The notes under the pieces were generated by a model, which was not told the origin of the DNA, did not search any database, and worked only from the letters and a program-made list of their open reading frames with translations. From Catellatospora vulcania (GTDB lineage: Bacteria; Actinomycetota; Actinomycetes; Mycobacteriales; Micromonosporaceae), in assembly GCF_009720385.1 (NCBI RefSeq), contig NZ_WARX01000025.1:62001-126000 (forward strand): a stretch of DNA of 64,000 nt, given 5' to 3'. Position 1 is the stretch's first letter. Each line of letters opens with the position of its first letter. A program made the position numbers and the translations under genes. Of this stretch, positions 1 through 8,321 are shown piece by piece.

Positions 1-39
1 AAGGCCCTCGAAGACTGGCTCCAGTCCGTCTACGCCTGA
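1..39 (+). CDS. 3' end of a gene truncated by the window edge
   Basis: Reading from base 1 gives KALEDWLQSVYA and then TGA at 37-39. Third positions are almost all G or C, as in real genes here. The rest lies outside the window, so no family can be named. It is followed 17 nt later by a long inverted repeat and then by a gene on the opposite strand, which fits the end of a convergent transcription unit. Confidence 0.55.
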   Translation, partial: KALEDWLQSVYA

Positions 40-56
40 CCGCCCACCTCGTTCTG

Positions 57-121
57 ATAGACGCTGGCCTATCACATCGATTTTTGAGAGATCATTCTCG
101 ATGTGATAGGCCAGCGTCTAT
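57..121. terminator. Long perfect hairpin, likely bidirectional terminator
   Basis: The arms at 57-80 and 98-121 are perfectly complementary over 24 bp around a 17-nt loop (81-97). The hairpin lies between the end of the upstream plus-strand gene and the end of the minus-strand hydrolase, so it can end both transcripts. There is no clear U-tract after the stem, which is common for actinobacterial terminators. An operator or mobile-repeat origin is not excluded. Confidence 0.6.
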
Positions 122-187
122 GCAGGGCGCGGGCGCAGCGCGCGGGCGCGGGGTGGGGTGGGCGCGGGTGCCGCGGGTGGGCCGGGG

Positions 188-1123
188 TCACGTGGTGAAC
201 CAGGTGCGGAGCTGGGCGGCGGCCTGGGCGAGGGCGCGGCGGCCGGCGTCGAGTTCGCCGCCCATGCAGAAGAAGCCGTGGACCATGCCGTCGTAGCGGG
301 TCAGCGTGACCGGCACACCCTCGCGGCCGAGCCGGCGGGCGTACTCCTCGGCCTGGTCGCGCAGCGGGTCGTACTCGGCGGTGACGATGAGGGCCGGGGG
401 CAGGCCGGCCAGGGTGTCCGCGCGCAGCGGCGAGGCCAGCGGGTTCAGCCCGTCCTCGGGGGTGGCCAGGTAGTTCGCCCAGTACCAGGCGACCGAGGTG
501 GCGTTGAACAGGTACGGGTCGGTGCCCTCGCGCAGCGAGGCGGTGTGCGAGCGGTGGTCGGTGTTCGGGTACACCAGCAGCTGCCCGGCCAGCGGCAGGT
601 CGCCGTCCGTGCGGGCCAGCAGGGTCACCGCGGCGGCCAGGTTGCCGCCCGCGCTGTCGCCGCCGACGGCGATCCGGGCCGGGTCCGCGCCGATGGCGGC
701 GGCGTTCGCGGCGACCCAGCGAACAGCGGCGTGGCAGTCGTGCACCGCGGCGGGGAACTTGTGCTCCGGGGCGAGCCGGTAGCCCGCCGCGACGACCAGG
801 CACCCGGCGGCGTTGGCCAGGCTGCGGCACACCGCGTCGGAGGTGTCGATGGTGCCCAGGGTCCAGCCGCCGCCGAAGAAGTAGACCAGCACCGGCAGCT
901 CGCCGCCGAGCACCGGACGATAGACGCGGATCGGCAGCGGCCCGCCGGGGCCGTCGATCTCGCGGTCGACGACCTCGGCGACCGGTTCGGGATCGCCCCC
1001 GGACGCCTGTATCGAGGCGAGGTCTGCGGCGCGGGCCTCGTCCACCGACAGCGTGTACAGCTGCGGGGCGTCGCTGGCTTCGCGACGCGCGCGCATCGCC
1101 TGGACCTGCGGGTGGAGTGGCAT
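188..1123 (-). CDS. Alpha/beta hydrolase, HSL (family IV) esterase-like
   Basis: This 311-residue protein has the layout of hormone-sensitive-lipase-type esterases: an oxyanion segment YFFGGGW near residue 84, the nucleophile elbow GDSAGG, the acid in EYDPLRDQ and the base in VHGFF. Family members usually have HGGG in the oxyanion segment; here the His is Phe, which may change substrate preference. The ATG at 1123 is chosen because AGGAG precedes it at normal spacing; the frame stays open far upstream but only inside the next gene. It lies downstream of the ATP-grasp gene on the same strand, and both form the left arm of the biosynthetic cluster. It may release or trim an ester or thioester intermediate (inference). 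Confidence 0.85.
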   Translation of the reverse strand: MPLHPQVQAMRARREASDAPQLYTLSVDEARAADLASIQASGGDPEPVAEVVDREIDGPGGPLPIRVYRPVLGGELPVLVYFFGGGWTLGTIDTSDAVCRSLANAAGCLVVAAGYRLAPEHKFPAAVHDCHAAVRWVAANAAAIGADPARIAVGGDSAGGNLAAAVTLLARTDGDLPLAGQLLVYPNTDHRSHTASLREGTDPYLFNATSVAWYWANYLATPEDGLNPLASPLRADTLAGLPPALIVTAEYDPLRDQAEEYARRLGREGVPVTLTRYDGMVHGFFCMGGELDAGRRALAQAAAQLRTWFTT

Positions 1124-1206
1124 CGAACTCTCCTGATCCTGCTGGGGCGGCCATGCCTGCGGCGGGCTCGGCGGGCCGCGGGAATCGCGACCTCGCGGGC
1201 GTGCCG

Positions 1207-2505
1207 TCAGCCGTCGGCGGCGGCCGCGTGGACGAAGTCCGCGTTGCGCGGGTCCGCGAACAGCTCCCGCAGCGTGGGGGCCAGCGGCAGCACCTCGATG
1301 TGCTGCCGGAACCAGTCGGCCAGCTCGGTGAGCCGCCGCTGCGCGGTGTCGACGTCGGCGGTGTGCACGGTGACCTCGCCCATGCGGGCGAAGGTGTTCG
1401 CGGCCCCGCCCTGCACACGCATGCCCTTGGGCACGAAGAGCCGGGCGTGCACCACGTCGGGCTGTGCCAGCACCTGCGCCACGGTCGGGCAGCCGAGCAC
1501 GACACCCGGTCGCAGCGGCAGGAACGTGGACGCCACCACACCCTCGCGGACCTGCACCTGCGGCTCGGCGACCGGCTCCAGCAGCGCGCGCACGCCGGCC
1601 TCGGCGAGGTCGACGCCGTACTTGTAGCGGATCTGGTCGCTGATCGGGCCGCCCGCGCGGCGGGCCGCGCACTCGCTGAACACCAGGGTGCCCGTCTCGG
1701 GCTGGTGGAACAGCTCCATGTGGAAGACGCCGTCGGTCAGGCCCAGCACCCGCAGCGCGTCGGTGACCAGCGGTGACGCCAGCTCGTAGGCCGCCTTGTC
1801 GGCGACCGGGTCGAGGCAGTACGTCTGCACGGGCGCCTTCTCCAGCACCGCGCTCAGGCAGGGCTGGGCATACCGGCCCAGGCTCAGGAAGCGCAGCTCC
1901 CCTTCGGACAGGAAACCGTCGGCGAACCACTCCTCGCCCGCGACGAACTCCTCGACCACGAAGGTGCGGGCCGCGGTGTTGTTCGCCCGGCACTGGGCGC
2001 TGATCCGGGCCAGCTCGGCATCGCCGTCGACCACGAACGTGGACTGGGTCGCCATCCCGGCCACCGGTTTGACCACGGCTTTCGGGTAGGGCAGCCGGTA
2101 GCCGGGCGGCAGCTCGCGGATGTCGTCGATGACGGTGCACGACGTCACCGGCAGCCCGGCCGCGCGCAGTGCCTGCTTCTGCAGCGACTTGTCGCGGAAC
2201 AGGGCGACCGTGCCGGGCGGGACGCCGCGCGCGCCGAGCATGGCGGCCAGCGCCGCGGCGGTCATCAGCGCAGGGTCGTCGTAGGCGTAGACGGCGTCGA
2301 ACCCGCCGGGGCCGAACCCGGCGCGCAGCAGGCCGTTGACGGCGGCGTCGAGGCTCTTGTGGTCGTCGACGAAGACGGTGCGCACGCCGTCGGGCAGCGG
2401 CAGCCAGCCGTCCTTAGTGGTCGCGCCGAGCAGCACCGTCACCTCGACGTCGGGACCGAGCGCCGCCAGGGCGGGCAGGTCCGCTCCGACCATGAGCAAC
2501 CGCAT
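1207..2505 (-). CDS. ATP-grasp carboxylate-amine ligase-like protein
   Basis: The 432-residue product begins MRLLMVGADLPALAALG, a Rossmann-like N-terminal pre-ATP-grasp domain. A typical ATP-grasp region follows, with KAVVKPVAGMATQSTFVV (phosphate-binding loop area), FVVEEFVAGEEWFADGF and the metal-binding EFxxRxxGG-like segment FSECAARRAGGPISD. Such enzymes activate a carboxylate as acylphosphate and join it to an amine or other nucleophile. Next to carrier proteins and ANL ligases this suggests an amide-forming step in the cluster (inference). The start at 2505 is preferred over an upstream GTG because the true domain begins there and GGAGAGG lies upstream. It is transcribed divergently from the MFS gene and precedes the hydrolase. 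Confidence 0.82.
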   Translation of the reverse strand: MRLLMVGADLPALAALGPDVEVTVLLGATTKDGWLPLPDGVRTVFVDDHKSLDAAVNGLLRAGFGPGGFDAVYAYDDPALMTAAALAAMLGARGVPPGTVALFRDKSLQKQALRAAGLPVTSCTVIDDIRELPPGYRLPYPKAVVKPVAGMATQSTFVVDGDAELARISAQCRANNTAARTFVVEEFVAGEEWFADGFLSEGELRFLSLGRYAQPCLSAVLEKAPVQTYCLDPVADKAAYELASPLVTDALRVLGLTDGVFHMELFHQPETGTLVFSECAARRAGGPISDQIRYKYGVDLAEAGVRALLEPVAEPQVQVREGVVASTFLPLRPGVVLGCPTVAQVLAQPDVVHARLFVPKGMRVQGGAANTFARMGEVTVHTADVDTAQRRLTELADWFRQHIEVLPLAPTLRELFADPRNADFVHAAAADG

Positions 2506-2680
2506 CGACCGACCGCCTCTCCACGCCGACGGGCCGCGGCTGACCGCCCGCGGATCGAACGTCACCGTATCGATGGCGACGGTGGGTGTCCAGAGCACCA
2601 CCACTCGATACCTACGGATACTTCAATGGCTACCTTTCTTGCTGGTACAAAGAAGCCGCCCGGCTTGAGAAGGAGTTCCG

Positions 2681-4273
2681 TTGTCCGTCGCGACGTCGCG
2701 GTCGCCCTGGCGCCGTAGAGCCGCCATCCCCGGCCTGGTCGCCGCGGAGGCGATCTCGGTCATCGGCGGCCGGATGTCCTTCCTGGCCATTCCGTGGCTG
2801 GTGCTGGTCACCACCGGCAGCCCGGTCAAGGTCGGCGTGGTGGCGGGCGCGGAGACGCTGGCGTACGTGCTGAGCGGGGTGCTGGCCGCGCCCCTGCAGG
2901 ACCGGCTCGGGGCGCGCACGACCTCGCTGCTGTCGGATGCGGGCAGCGCGGTGGTGATGGGCGTGATCGCGGTGACCGGGCAGTTCGGCTTCGGCGTGCT
3001 GATCGTGCTGTCCAGCCTGGCCGGGGCGCTCCGAGCGATGGCAGACCGTTCCAAGAACAACCTGCTCAAGCCCCTCATGGACGCCGCGGGCACGGACTTC
3101 ACCCGGGTGTCGGCGGCCCGCGAGGGCGTGCTGCGCACCTCGGGGCTGATCGGGGCCTCGGTGGGCGGCGTCGCCATCGCCGCGTTCGGCGCGATCGGGG
3201 CGATCTGGGTCGACGCGGCGAGCTTCCTGGCCGGCGCGGCGCTGGTGGCCTTCTTCGTGCCGGACCCGGCCCGCAAGGACGGTGAGGCGCGCAAACCCGC
3301 CCCGGCCGAGCCCTACCTGACCGCGCTGCGCGGCGGGTTCACCTACTTCACCTCCGAGCCGCTGCTGCGGGCGGTGACCGGGATGCTGTTCTTCACCAAC
3401 CTGTTCAACCAGGCCAGTGCCGTGGTGTTCGTGCCGATGTGGGTGCTGACGGTGCTGGACTCGCCGGTCGCGCTGGGGTCGGTGTCGGCGGCGTACGCCA
3501 TCGGGATGATTGTGGGCAGTGTCGTGTTCGCGACGCTGGCGCCGTACCTGCCGCGCTACAGCGCGCTGGTCTTCGGCTACTTCGTGGGCGGCGCGCCCCG
3601 GTTCCTGGTCTTCGCGCTCACCGACGACCTGACCGTGATCGTCATCGTGACGTTCCTCAGCGGCATGGTCATGTGCTCGGTGAACCCGACGGTCGGCGCG
3701 GTCATCTACCAGCGGGTGCCCACCCCGATGCTGGCCCGCGCGGGCGGCATCATCATGGCCGTCGCCATGGCCGGCATCCCCCTCGGCGGCGTGCTGGGCG
3801 GGATCGTGGTGGAGCGGCTGGGCTTCGTCAACGGGGTGCTGCTGGCCTCGGTGCTGTACTTCGCGGTGACCCTGACCCCGGTCATCCGGCACCGGGTCTG
3901 GCGGGAGCTCAACGACGTCGGCGTCAGGGGGCCGACCGCCGATCCGGCGGCGGCGCTGCCACGGGGGTACGGGCTGGCCGCGACCGCGTTCGGCCCCCGG
4001 GTCACGTTGCGCTACACCGACGGGCAATGGTCGCTGCAGGCCAGGTCGGGGCTGCGCCGGCTGGCCCCCCGACGGGCGCTGCGGGCCAAGACCGCGGCCC
4101 ACGCGCTGGCGCAGCTCGACGCGCCCGCCGTGCACGAGGCGGTGCGTGAGCTGGCGCAGCGCGAGCACGACGGGGCCGGGCGCGAGGCGGCCCGACTGCG
4201 CGCGGAACTCACCCGTTTGGAATTCGCGATGAGTCAGATAAATGTCGGATTGCGGGGCTCTCATCTGCCATGA
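2681..4273 (+). CDS. MFS transporter with C-terminal coiled-coil tail
   Basis: This 530-residue protein has about 12 hydrophobic segments of the major facilitator superfamily, from the N-terminal VAAEAISVIGGRMSFLAI to roughly residue 410, and lacks a signal peptide. A soluble C-terminal tail of about 110 residues ends in a charged, coiled-coil-like helix (near REAARLRAELTRLEFAM). The same tail design occurs in the MFS protein at 20031-22055, so the two are paralogues. TTG at 2681 is the start, with AGGAG at 2671-2675. It opens the plus-strand half of the cluster and most likely exports the product or gives self-resistance (inference from position). Confidence 0.85.
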   Translation: MSVATSRSPWRRRAAIPGLVAAEAISVIGGRMSFLAIPWLVLVTTGSPVKVGVVAGAETLAYVLSGVLAAPLQDRLGARTTSLLSDAGSAVVMGVIAVTGQFGFGVLIVLSSLAGALRAMADRSKNNLLKPLMDAAGTDFTRVSAAREGVLRTSGLIGASVGGVAIAAFGAIGAIWVDAASFLAGAALVAFFVPDPARKDGEARKPAPAEPYLTALRGGFTYFTSEPLLRAVTGMLFFTNLFNQASAVVFVPMWVLTVLDSPVALGSVSAAYAIGMIVGSVVFATLAPYLPRYSALVFGYFVGGAPRFLVFALTDDLTVIVIVTFLSGMVMCSVNPTVGAVIYQRVPTPMLARAGGIIMAVAMAGIPLGGVLGGIVVERLGFVNGVLLASVLYFAVTLTPVIRHRVWRELNDVGVRGPTADPAAALPRGYGLAATAFGPRVTLRYTDGQWSLQARSGLRRLAPRRALRAKTAAHALAQLDAPAVHEAVRELAQREHDGAGREAARLRAELTRLEFAMSQINVGLRGSHLP

Positions 4274-4326
4274 AAAGCCCGAATTTTGGCTGGTCCATTC
4301 ACGTATCGACAGACTTAAAGCGAGCA

Positions 4327-4356
4327 TTGCAAGTGCATCGATCTCCTTGCTAGTCT
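4327..4356 (+). promoter_or_regulatory. Candidate promoter for the ligase-carrier-ketosynthase run
   Basis: TTGCAA at 4327-4332 and TAGTCT at 4351-4356 are separated by 18 nt, resembling -35 and -10 boxes for a housekeeping sigma factor. The stretch 4274-4430 is locally AT-richer than the genes around it. It would give a leader of about 65 nt ahead of the ligase at 4430. Confidence 0.35.
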
Positions 4357-4429
4357 CCGGATTCACCGGGTCCGTCGGGGGCGCACAGACCCAGGTTCCA
4401 GCACACTTGCGACACCTGGCGGAGCAATC

Positions 4430-5842
4430 ATGAGCAACACGGGATGGGCGCCCGGCGCGCCCTTGGCGGCGACCCCCGACTGGGTGGACGAGCTCCTGCT
4501 CGCCGGAGACGACCGTGACGTCTGCCTCCACTTCGGATCCCCCGTCGACCGTGCGGCGTTGCGCCACGCCGTCGCGGACCGAGCCGACACGCTCCGGCGG
4601 CTGGGCCTGACCCGGGGCGGCTCGATCGCCCTGCGGCTGCCGCCGTCCCTGGCGTACGTGGCCAACCTGCTGGCCGCGTGGCAGATCGGGGCGCAGGTCG
4701 CGCTGCTGGACCACCGGCTCACGGCATACGAGACCGACCGCGCCCTGGACCGGCTGCAGCCGCAGGTCGTGGTGGGCTTCACCGGCACGCTGCCGGGCGG
4801 GCTGCGCGCCTTCTACGAGGTCGCCGACGTCGCCGAGGCCCGCGCCGGCCGTCCCGCCGAGACCGGGCACGCCGTGGTGCAGCTCAGCTCCGGCTCCACC
4901 GGCCCCTCCAAGGTCATCGCCCGTACCGCGGAGCAGCTCGTCGCCGAGATCGACCGGTACACCCGGATGGACGGCGTGCCGCTGCCCGGCGAGCGGGTGG
5001 TGCTGCTGGCCTCCGTGGTGCACGTGCTGGGCCTGGTCGGCGGCCTGCTCTACTGCCTGCACGCGGGGGTCGAGCTGGTGCTGCCGGAGCGGCTGACCGT
5101 CGACGCGATCCTGCGCGCGGTGGAGGCCGGGGACGCGCCGACCACGCTGCTCGGCGTGCCGTTCCACACCGAGCTGCTGGCCTCGAACCCGAACCCGCCG
5201 AAGCTGCCGCAGCTCAAGCGGATGACCACCGGCGGCGAGCTGGTGCGCGCCGAGGTGGCGCGGCGCTTCACCGACCGCTACGGCATCGTGCTGGGCAACA
5301 TGTACGGCATGACCGAGGTCGGGGTCATCGCCACCGACCTGTTCGGCGAGCACCGGCCCTCGCTCATGCCGGCCCCCGGCATCACCGTCCGGGAACTGGA
5401 CGGTGAGCTGCTGATCGCGACGCCGGCCAGCCCGTACATCGGGCTGTCCGACCCGACCCGCTGGGTCGACGGCTGGCTGCACACCAAGGACGCGGGCCGG
5501 GTCGACCCGGCGACCGGCCTGATGACGGTGCTCGGGCGGCTCGACTCGCAGGTGTCGGTCGGCGGGCTCAAGGTGGACCTGACCGAGGTGGAGCACACGC
5601 TGGCGGCCCTGCCCGGCGTGGAGAGCGCGGTGGTCGTCTACGACGGCGGCATCGAAGCCTTCGCCGTGGTGCCCGACGCGGCCGCGGCGGCCGCGCTGGA
5701 GAGCGAGCTGGCGATCCGGCTGGCCCCGTACAAGCGGCCGCGCGTGCTGCACATCGTCGAGCAGCTGCCCCGCACCGCGACGGGCAAGCTCGTCCGCGAC
5801 CGGGCGGTGCTGCGTACCGCGGACCCGACAGCGGCTCCCTGA
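4430..5842 (+). CDS. ANL-superfamily acyl-adenylate ligase
   Basis: The 470-residue protein carries the P-loop-like motif LSSGSTGPSKVIART (about residue 148), the acyl-binding and ATP-contact segment NMYGMTEVG, and the C-terminal PRTATGKLVRD with the catalytic Lys. These enzymes form an acyl-AMP and pass the acyl group to CoA or a carrier protein. The C-terminal hinge lies around LGRLDSQVSVGGLKVD. The gene directly precedes a carrier-protein gene, so it probably loads that carrier. Substrate cannot be read from sequence alone. The start at 4430 follows GGAG with short spacing. It is one of four ANL ligases in the window. Confidence 0.9.
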   Translation: MSNTGWAPGAPLAATPDWVDELLLAGDDRDVCLHFGSPVDRAALRHAVADRADTLRRLGLTRGGSIALRLPPSLAYVANLLAAWQIGAQVALLDHRLTAYETDRALDRLQPQVVVGFTGTLPGGLRAFYEVADVAEARAGRPAETGHAVVQLSSGSTGPSKVIARTAEQLVAEIDRYTRMDGVPLPGERVVLLASVVHVLGLVGGLLYCLHAGVELVLPERLTVDAILRAVEAGDAPTTLLGVPFHTELLASNPNPPKLPQLKRMTTGGELVRAEVARRFTDRYGIVLGNMYGMTEVGVIATDLFGEHRPSLMPAPGITVRELDGELLIATPASPYIGLSDPTRWVDGWLHTKDAGRVDPATGLMTVLGRLDSQVSVGGLKVDLTEVEHTLAALPGVESAVVVYDGGIEAFAVVPDAAAAAALESELAIRLAPYKRPRVLHIVEQLPRTATGKLVRDRAVLRTADPTAAP

Positions 5843-5919
5843 CGCCCGCGCGACCCGTCCCCGACTGCCATCCCGATCCGGGCCCGTTGGGCCGTTCCAC
5901 CATGGAAGGAAGTTCTCTC

Positions 5920-6177
5920 ATGAGCACCGACGTACGCCAGTTCATCATCGACGCGATCGCGGACATGAACTACCCGATCGACGACGTCGACGCCGACACG
6001 CCGCTGGGCTCGGCGGGCGTGGACCTGGAGTCGCTGGCCGTCGCCGAGCTCGCGGTGCGGGTGGAGGACACCTACGGCGTGAAGTTCAGCGACGAGGAGG
6101 CCGAGCAGATGGCGGCCTGGACCGTCGGCGAGTTCGCCGAGGCGATCCGCGAGCGCGGCAACCTGGCGAGCGCGTGA
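5920..6177 (+). CDS. Acyl carrier protein
   Basis: This 85-residue acidic helical protein has the phosphopantetheine site in GVDLESLAVAEL, with the modified Ser at about residue 38. Its length and pattern are those of a free acyl carrier protein. The start at 5920 has a strong GGAAGGAAG ribosome site at 5904-5912; an upstream in-frame ATG at 5902 would only add a short unlikely tail. It overlaps the next gene by one base (TGATG), so the two are translationally coupled. It probably receives an acyl group from the ligase at 4430 and presents it to the ketosynthases. Confidence 0.92.
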   Translation: MSTDVRQFIIDAIADMNYPIDDVDADTPLGSAGVDLESLAVAELAVRVEDTYGVKFSDEEAEQMAAWTVGEFAEAIRERGNLASA

Positions 6178-6473
6178 TGGACGCCCCTGTTGCGGCCGCC
6201 GGGTCTCTCGGCGTGCCGCGCCAGCGCGCGGGCGAACCGGCCTCCCCGGGGCGGGACGAGGTCGTCGCGATGCTCGCCAGCTACGGCGAGCGCAGCCCGG
6301 AGCAGGTGCGCGAGCGCATCGACTCCCTGGAGCTGGCGTGGCTGGTGCACCAGGTCGAGCAGCGCCACGGGCGGATGCTCGACCTCGACGACGACGTGCT
6401 CATGCGGATGACCACGGTGACCGGCGCGGTCGAGGTGCTGGCCGAGGTGCTGGCGGAGCCCGCCGGTGACTGA
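6177..6473 (+). CDS. Second, carrier-protein-like small protein
   Basis: The 98-residue product has an unstructured N-terminus of about 25 residues. A helical part follows with RERIDSLELAWLVHQVE, matching the D-S-L carrier motif with Ser at about residue 50, and a closing helix GAVEVLAEVLAE. The usual G before the motif is absent, so whether it is modified is uncertain. It is coupled to the first carrier (ATG overlaps the stop) and overlaps the following ketosynthase by 8 nt. It may be a second carrier, or a docking or inactive carrier homologue. A GTG start at 6174 is also possible. Confidence 0.72.
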   Translation: MDAPVAAAGSLGVPRQRAGEPASPGRDEVVAMLASYGERSPEQVRERIDSLELAWLVHQVEQRHGRMLDLDDDVLMRMTTVTGAVEVLAEVLAEPAGD

Positions 6474-7620
6474 ACCGCGCCCCGCCCCGGCTTCGCGGCC
6501 CGACCGCGCACAGGTCGTGGTCACCGGGTTGTCGGCGGTCAGCGCGTACGGCCGGGGCGCCGCGGCGCTGGCGGCCGGTCTGCGATCGGGGCGGCCGGCG
6601 TTCGCGCCGGTCACCCGCTTCGACGTGAGTGCCCGGCGGGTCGGCGTCGGCGCGCTGCTGCCCGGCGCGCCGGTGCTGCTCGACGAGCTGCTCACGGTGG
6701 TGGACGAAGCGGCGGGCCAGGCGGGGCTGTCCGCCTCGGACCGGGCTTCGACGCCCCTGCTACTGGCCGTGCACGGCGAGCCCGACGGGGCCCGCGGCCT
6801 GCCCGACCGGCCCGGCCGCACCGGGGCTTTCACCCAGTCCGTCGCCGAGAAGGCGGGGCTGTCCGGGGGCGTGCGCACGTACACCAGTGCCTGCGTCGCG
6901 GCCAGCACCGCGGTCGCCGACGCCGCCGCCGCGGTGGCCGCCGGCGACGCCGAGCGGCTGCTGGTGGCGGCCGGATACCTGGTCGAGGCGGACCAGTTCG
7001 CGCTGTTCGACGCGGGCCGGGCGCTGGCCGCCGACGGTGCGGTGCGGCCGTTCAGCGCCGGGCGCAAGGGCCTGCTGCTCGGCGACGGCGTCGCCGCGGT
7101 CGTGGTGGAGTCGGCCCGTGCGGCACAGGCCCGGGGCGCGACACCGCTGGCCCGGCTGCACGGCTGGGGCCGCGCCGGGGACGGCTACCACGTCGTGCAG
7201 CCGCGACCCGACGGCGCGGGCCTGGCCAGGGCGATCGACGCCGCGCTCGGCCGGGCGGCGCTGGCCCCGGCACAGATCGGCTACGTCAACGCGCACGGTT
7301 CGGGCTCCGCGCAGAGCGACGCCGCCGAGTCCGCCGCGCTGCGCCGCGCGCTCGGCGAGCACGCCGCGACGGTGCCGATCAGCTCGACCAAGTCGCTGCA
7401 CGGACAGGCCCTGGAGGCGTCGCCGCTGCTGGAGCTGGTCGCGACGGTGCTTTCCCTGCGGGAGGGCTTCCTGCCGGTCAACGCCGGCTACCTCGGCCCG
7501 GACCCGGACTGCCCGCTGCACGTGCTCACCGAGACGACCCCGGCCCGCCCGGACTACGCCCTGAGCCTCAACGCCGCCTTCGGCGGCGCGAACACCGCCC
7601 TCGTGGTCGGTGCCGCATGA
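6466..7620 (+). CDS. Beta-ketoacyl synthase, thiolase fold
   Basis: This 384-residue protein is shorter than typical FabF (about 410) but keeps the catalytic triad: Cys in TYTSACVAAS (about 143), His in VNAHGSGSAQSD (about 277) and His in STKSLHGQALEA (about 312). It should therefore be able to catalyse condensation. The N-terminal half is compact, with a reduced cap region. The GTG at 6466 overlaps the upstream gene by 8 nt. With the short homologue at 7769 and the FabF-like enzyme at 9935 it makes three ketosynthase-fold genes in 5 kb, a type II (discrete-protein) arrangement. Product length or substrate cannot be predicted. Confidence 0.88.
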   Translation: MTEPRPAPASRPDRAQVVVTGLSAVSAYGRGAAALAAGLRSGRPAFAPVTRFDVSARRVGVGALLPGAPVLLDELLTVVDEAAGQAGLSASDRASTPLLLAVHGEPDGARGLPDRPGRTGAFTQSVAEKAGLSGGVRTYTSACVAASTAVADAAAAVAAGDAERLLVAAGYLVEADQFALFDAGRALAADGAVRPFSAGRKGLLLGDGVAAVVVESARAAQARGATPLARLHGWGRAGDGYHVVQPRPDGAGLARAIDAALGRAALAPAQIGYVNAHGSGSAQSDAAESAALRRALGEHAATVPISSTKSLHGQALEASPLLELVATVLSLREGFLPVNAGYLGPDPDCPLHVLTETTPARPDYALSLNAAFGGANTALVVGAA

Positions 7621-7634
7621 CCCGCCCCCACCTG

Positions 7635-7698
7635 CCGCAACTCTTAAAGCCTTGCGGCCTCCGGCCGCCTTCGAAGCCGCAACTCTTTAAGAGTTGCG
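7635..7698. repeat. Short palindromic repeat between two cluster genes
   Basis: The motif GCAACTCTT occurs at 7637-7645 and again in a palindrome at 7678-7698, made of two 10-bp arms (CGCAACTCTT and its complement) around a single T. A GGCCTCCGGCC core lies between. The whole unit separates the ketosynthase from the short ketosynthase-like gene. It may be a terminator, attenuator or dispersed repeat. Confidence 0.55.
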
Positions 7699-7768
7699 CC
7701 ACGGTGGAGCCGGTGGTGGCGGCGGAGCCGGCGGAGCCGGCGGGCGGTCCTGGGTGGAGGGGGGACGC

Positions 7769-8299
7769 GTGAGCGGGTTGGTGGAGGTCGCGCGGGGGGC
7801 GTGGCCGGAGTCCGAGGGGGACGCGGAGCCGCCGGTGCTGGCGGGGTTCGTGATGTCGACGTTCAGTCCGCTGGTGGCGGAGGCGGCGCGGCGGTGTCTG
7901 AGCCGTGCGCACGGGCAGCCGCCGGTGGCGGCGGCGCGCGGGCGACGTACCGCGGTGATCGTCTCTTCGGCCACGGGGGACGCCGCGACCGCGGCCGAGG
8001 TGGCGCGGGCCGTCGACGGCGGGCGGCGGCTGGGGCCGCTGCTGTTCTTCCAGGCCGTCCCCAACGCGGTGGCCGGCTACGTCGCGGCGCGGTGGGAGCT
8101 GGGCGGGCCCGTGGTCTCGCTGAGCCCGGCCGGCGGCGCCGACCCCGTCGCCGGATCCCTGGCCGAGGGACTGGCGATGGCGTCGCTGCTGATCCGCGAC
8201 GGCGACGCCGACGAGGCCCTGATCGTGGTGGCCGAGCAGGCCCTGGCCGACGGCGAGCGCGACCGCGCGCTGGCCGTGCTCGTACGTACAGCGCAGTGA
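7769..8299 (+). CDS. Short ketosynthase-like protein lacking the active-site Cys
   Basis: The 176-residue product matches only the N-terminal half of a ketosynthase fold. FFQAVPNAVAGYVAARWELG followed by GPVVSLSPAGGADPVAGSLA is the region that normally carries the nucleophilic Cys, but here Gly and Ala stand at that place. The C-terminal half with the two catalytic His is absent. It resembles the short Ketoacyl-synt_2-type partners seen in aryl-polyene-like pathways and could pair with one of the full ketosynthases as a chain-length or structural partner (inference). GTG at 7769 has GGAGGGGGG upstream. It ends 22 nt before the second ligase. Confidence 0.72.
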   Translation: MSGLVEVARGAWPESEGDAEPPVLAGFVMSTFSPLVAEAARRCLSRAHGQPPVAAARGRRTAVIVSSATGDAATAAEVARAVDGGRRLGPLLFFQAVPNAVAGYVAARWELGGPVVSLSPAGGADPVAGSLAEGLAMASLLIRDGDADEALIVVAEQALADGERDRALAVLVRTAQ

Positions 8300-8321
8300 A
8301 CCGATCGAAGGAGTGCAGCTG

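Noticed and set aside
188..2140. 650-codon version of the HSL-type hydrolase
   Set aside because: The upstream 339 codons are an out-of-frame part of the ATP-grasp gene. A good ribosome site and ATG at 1123 give a normal family length.
2630..5752. Very long minus-strand open frame over the MFS and ligase genes
   Set aside because: It is the antisense shadow of two plus-strand genes with clear domains. Its translation is Arg/His/Gln-rich and low in complexity, as expected for antisense in GC-rich DNA.
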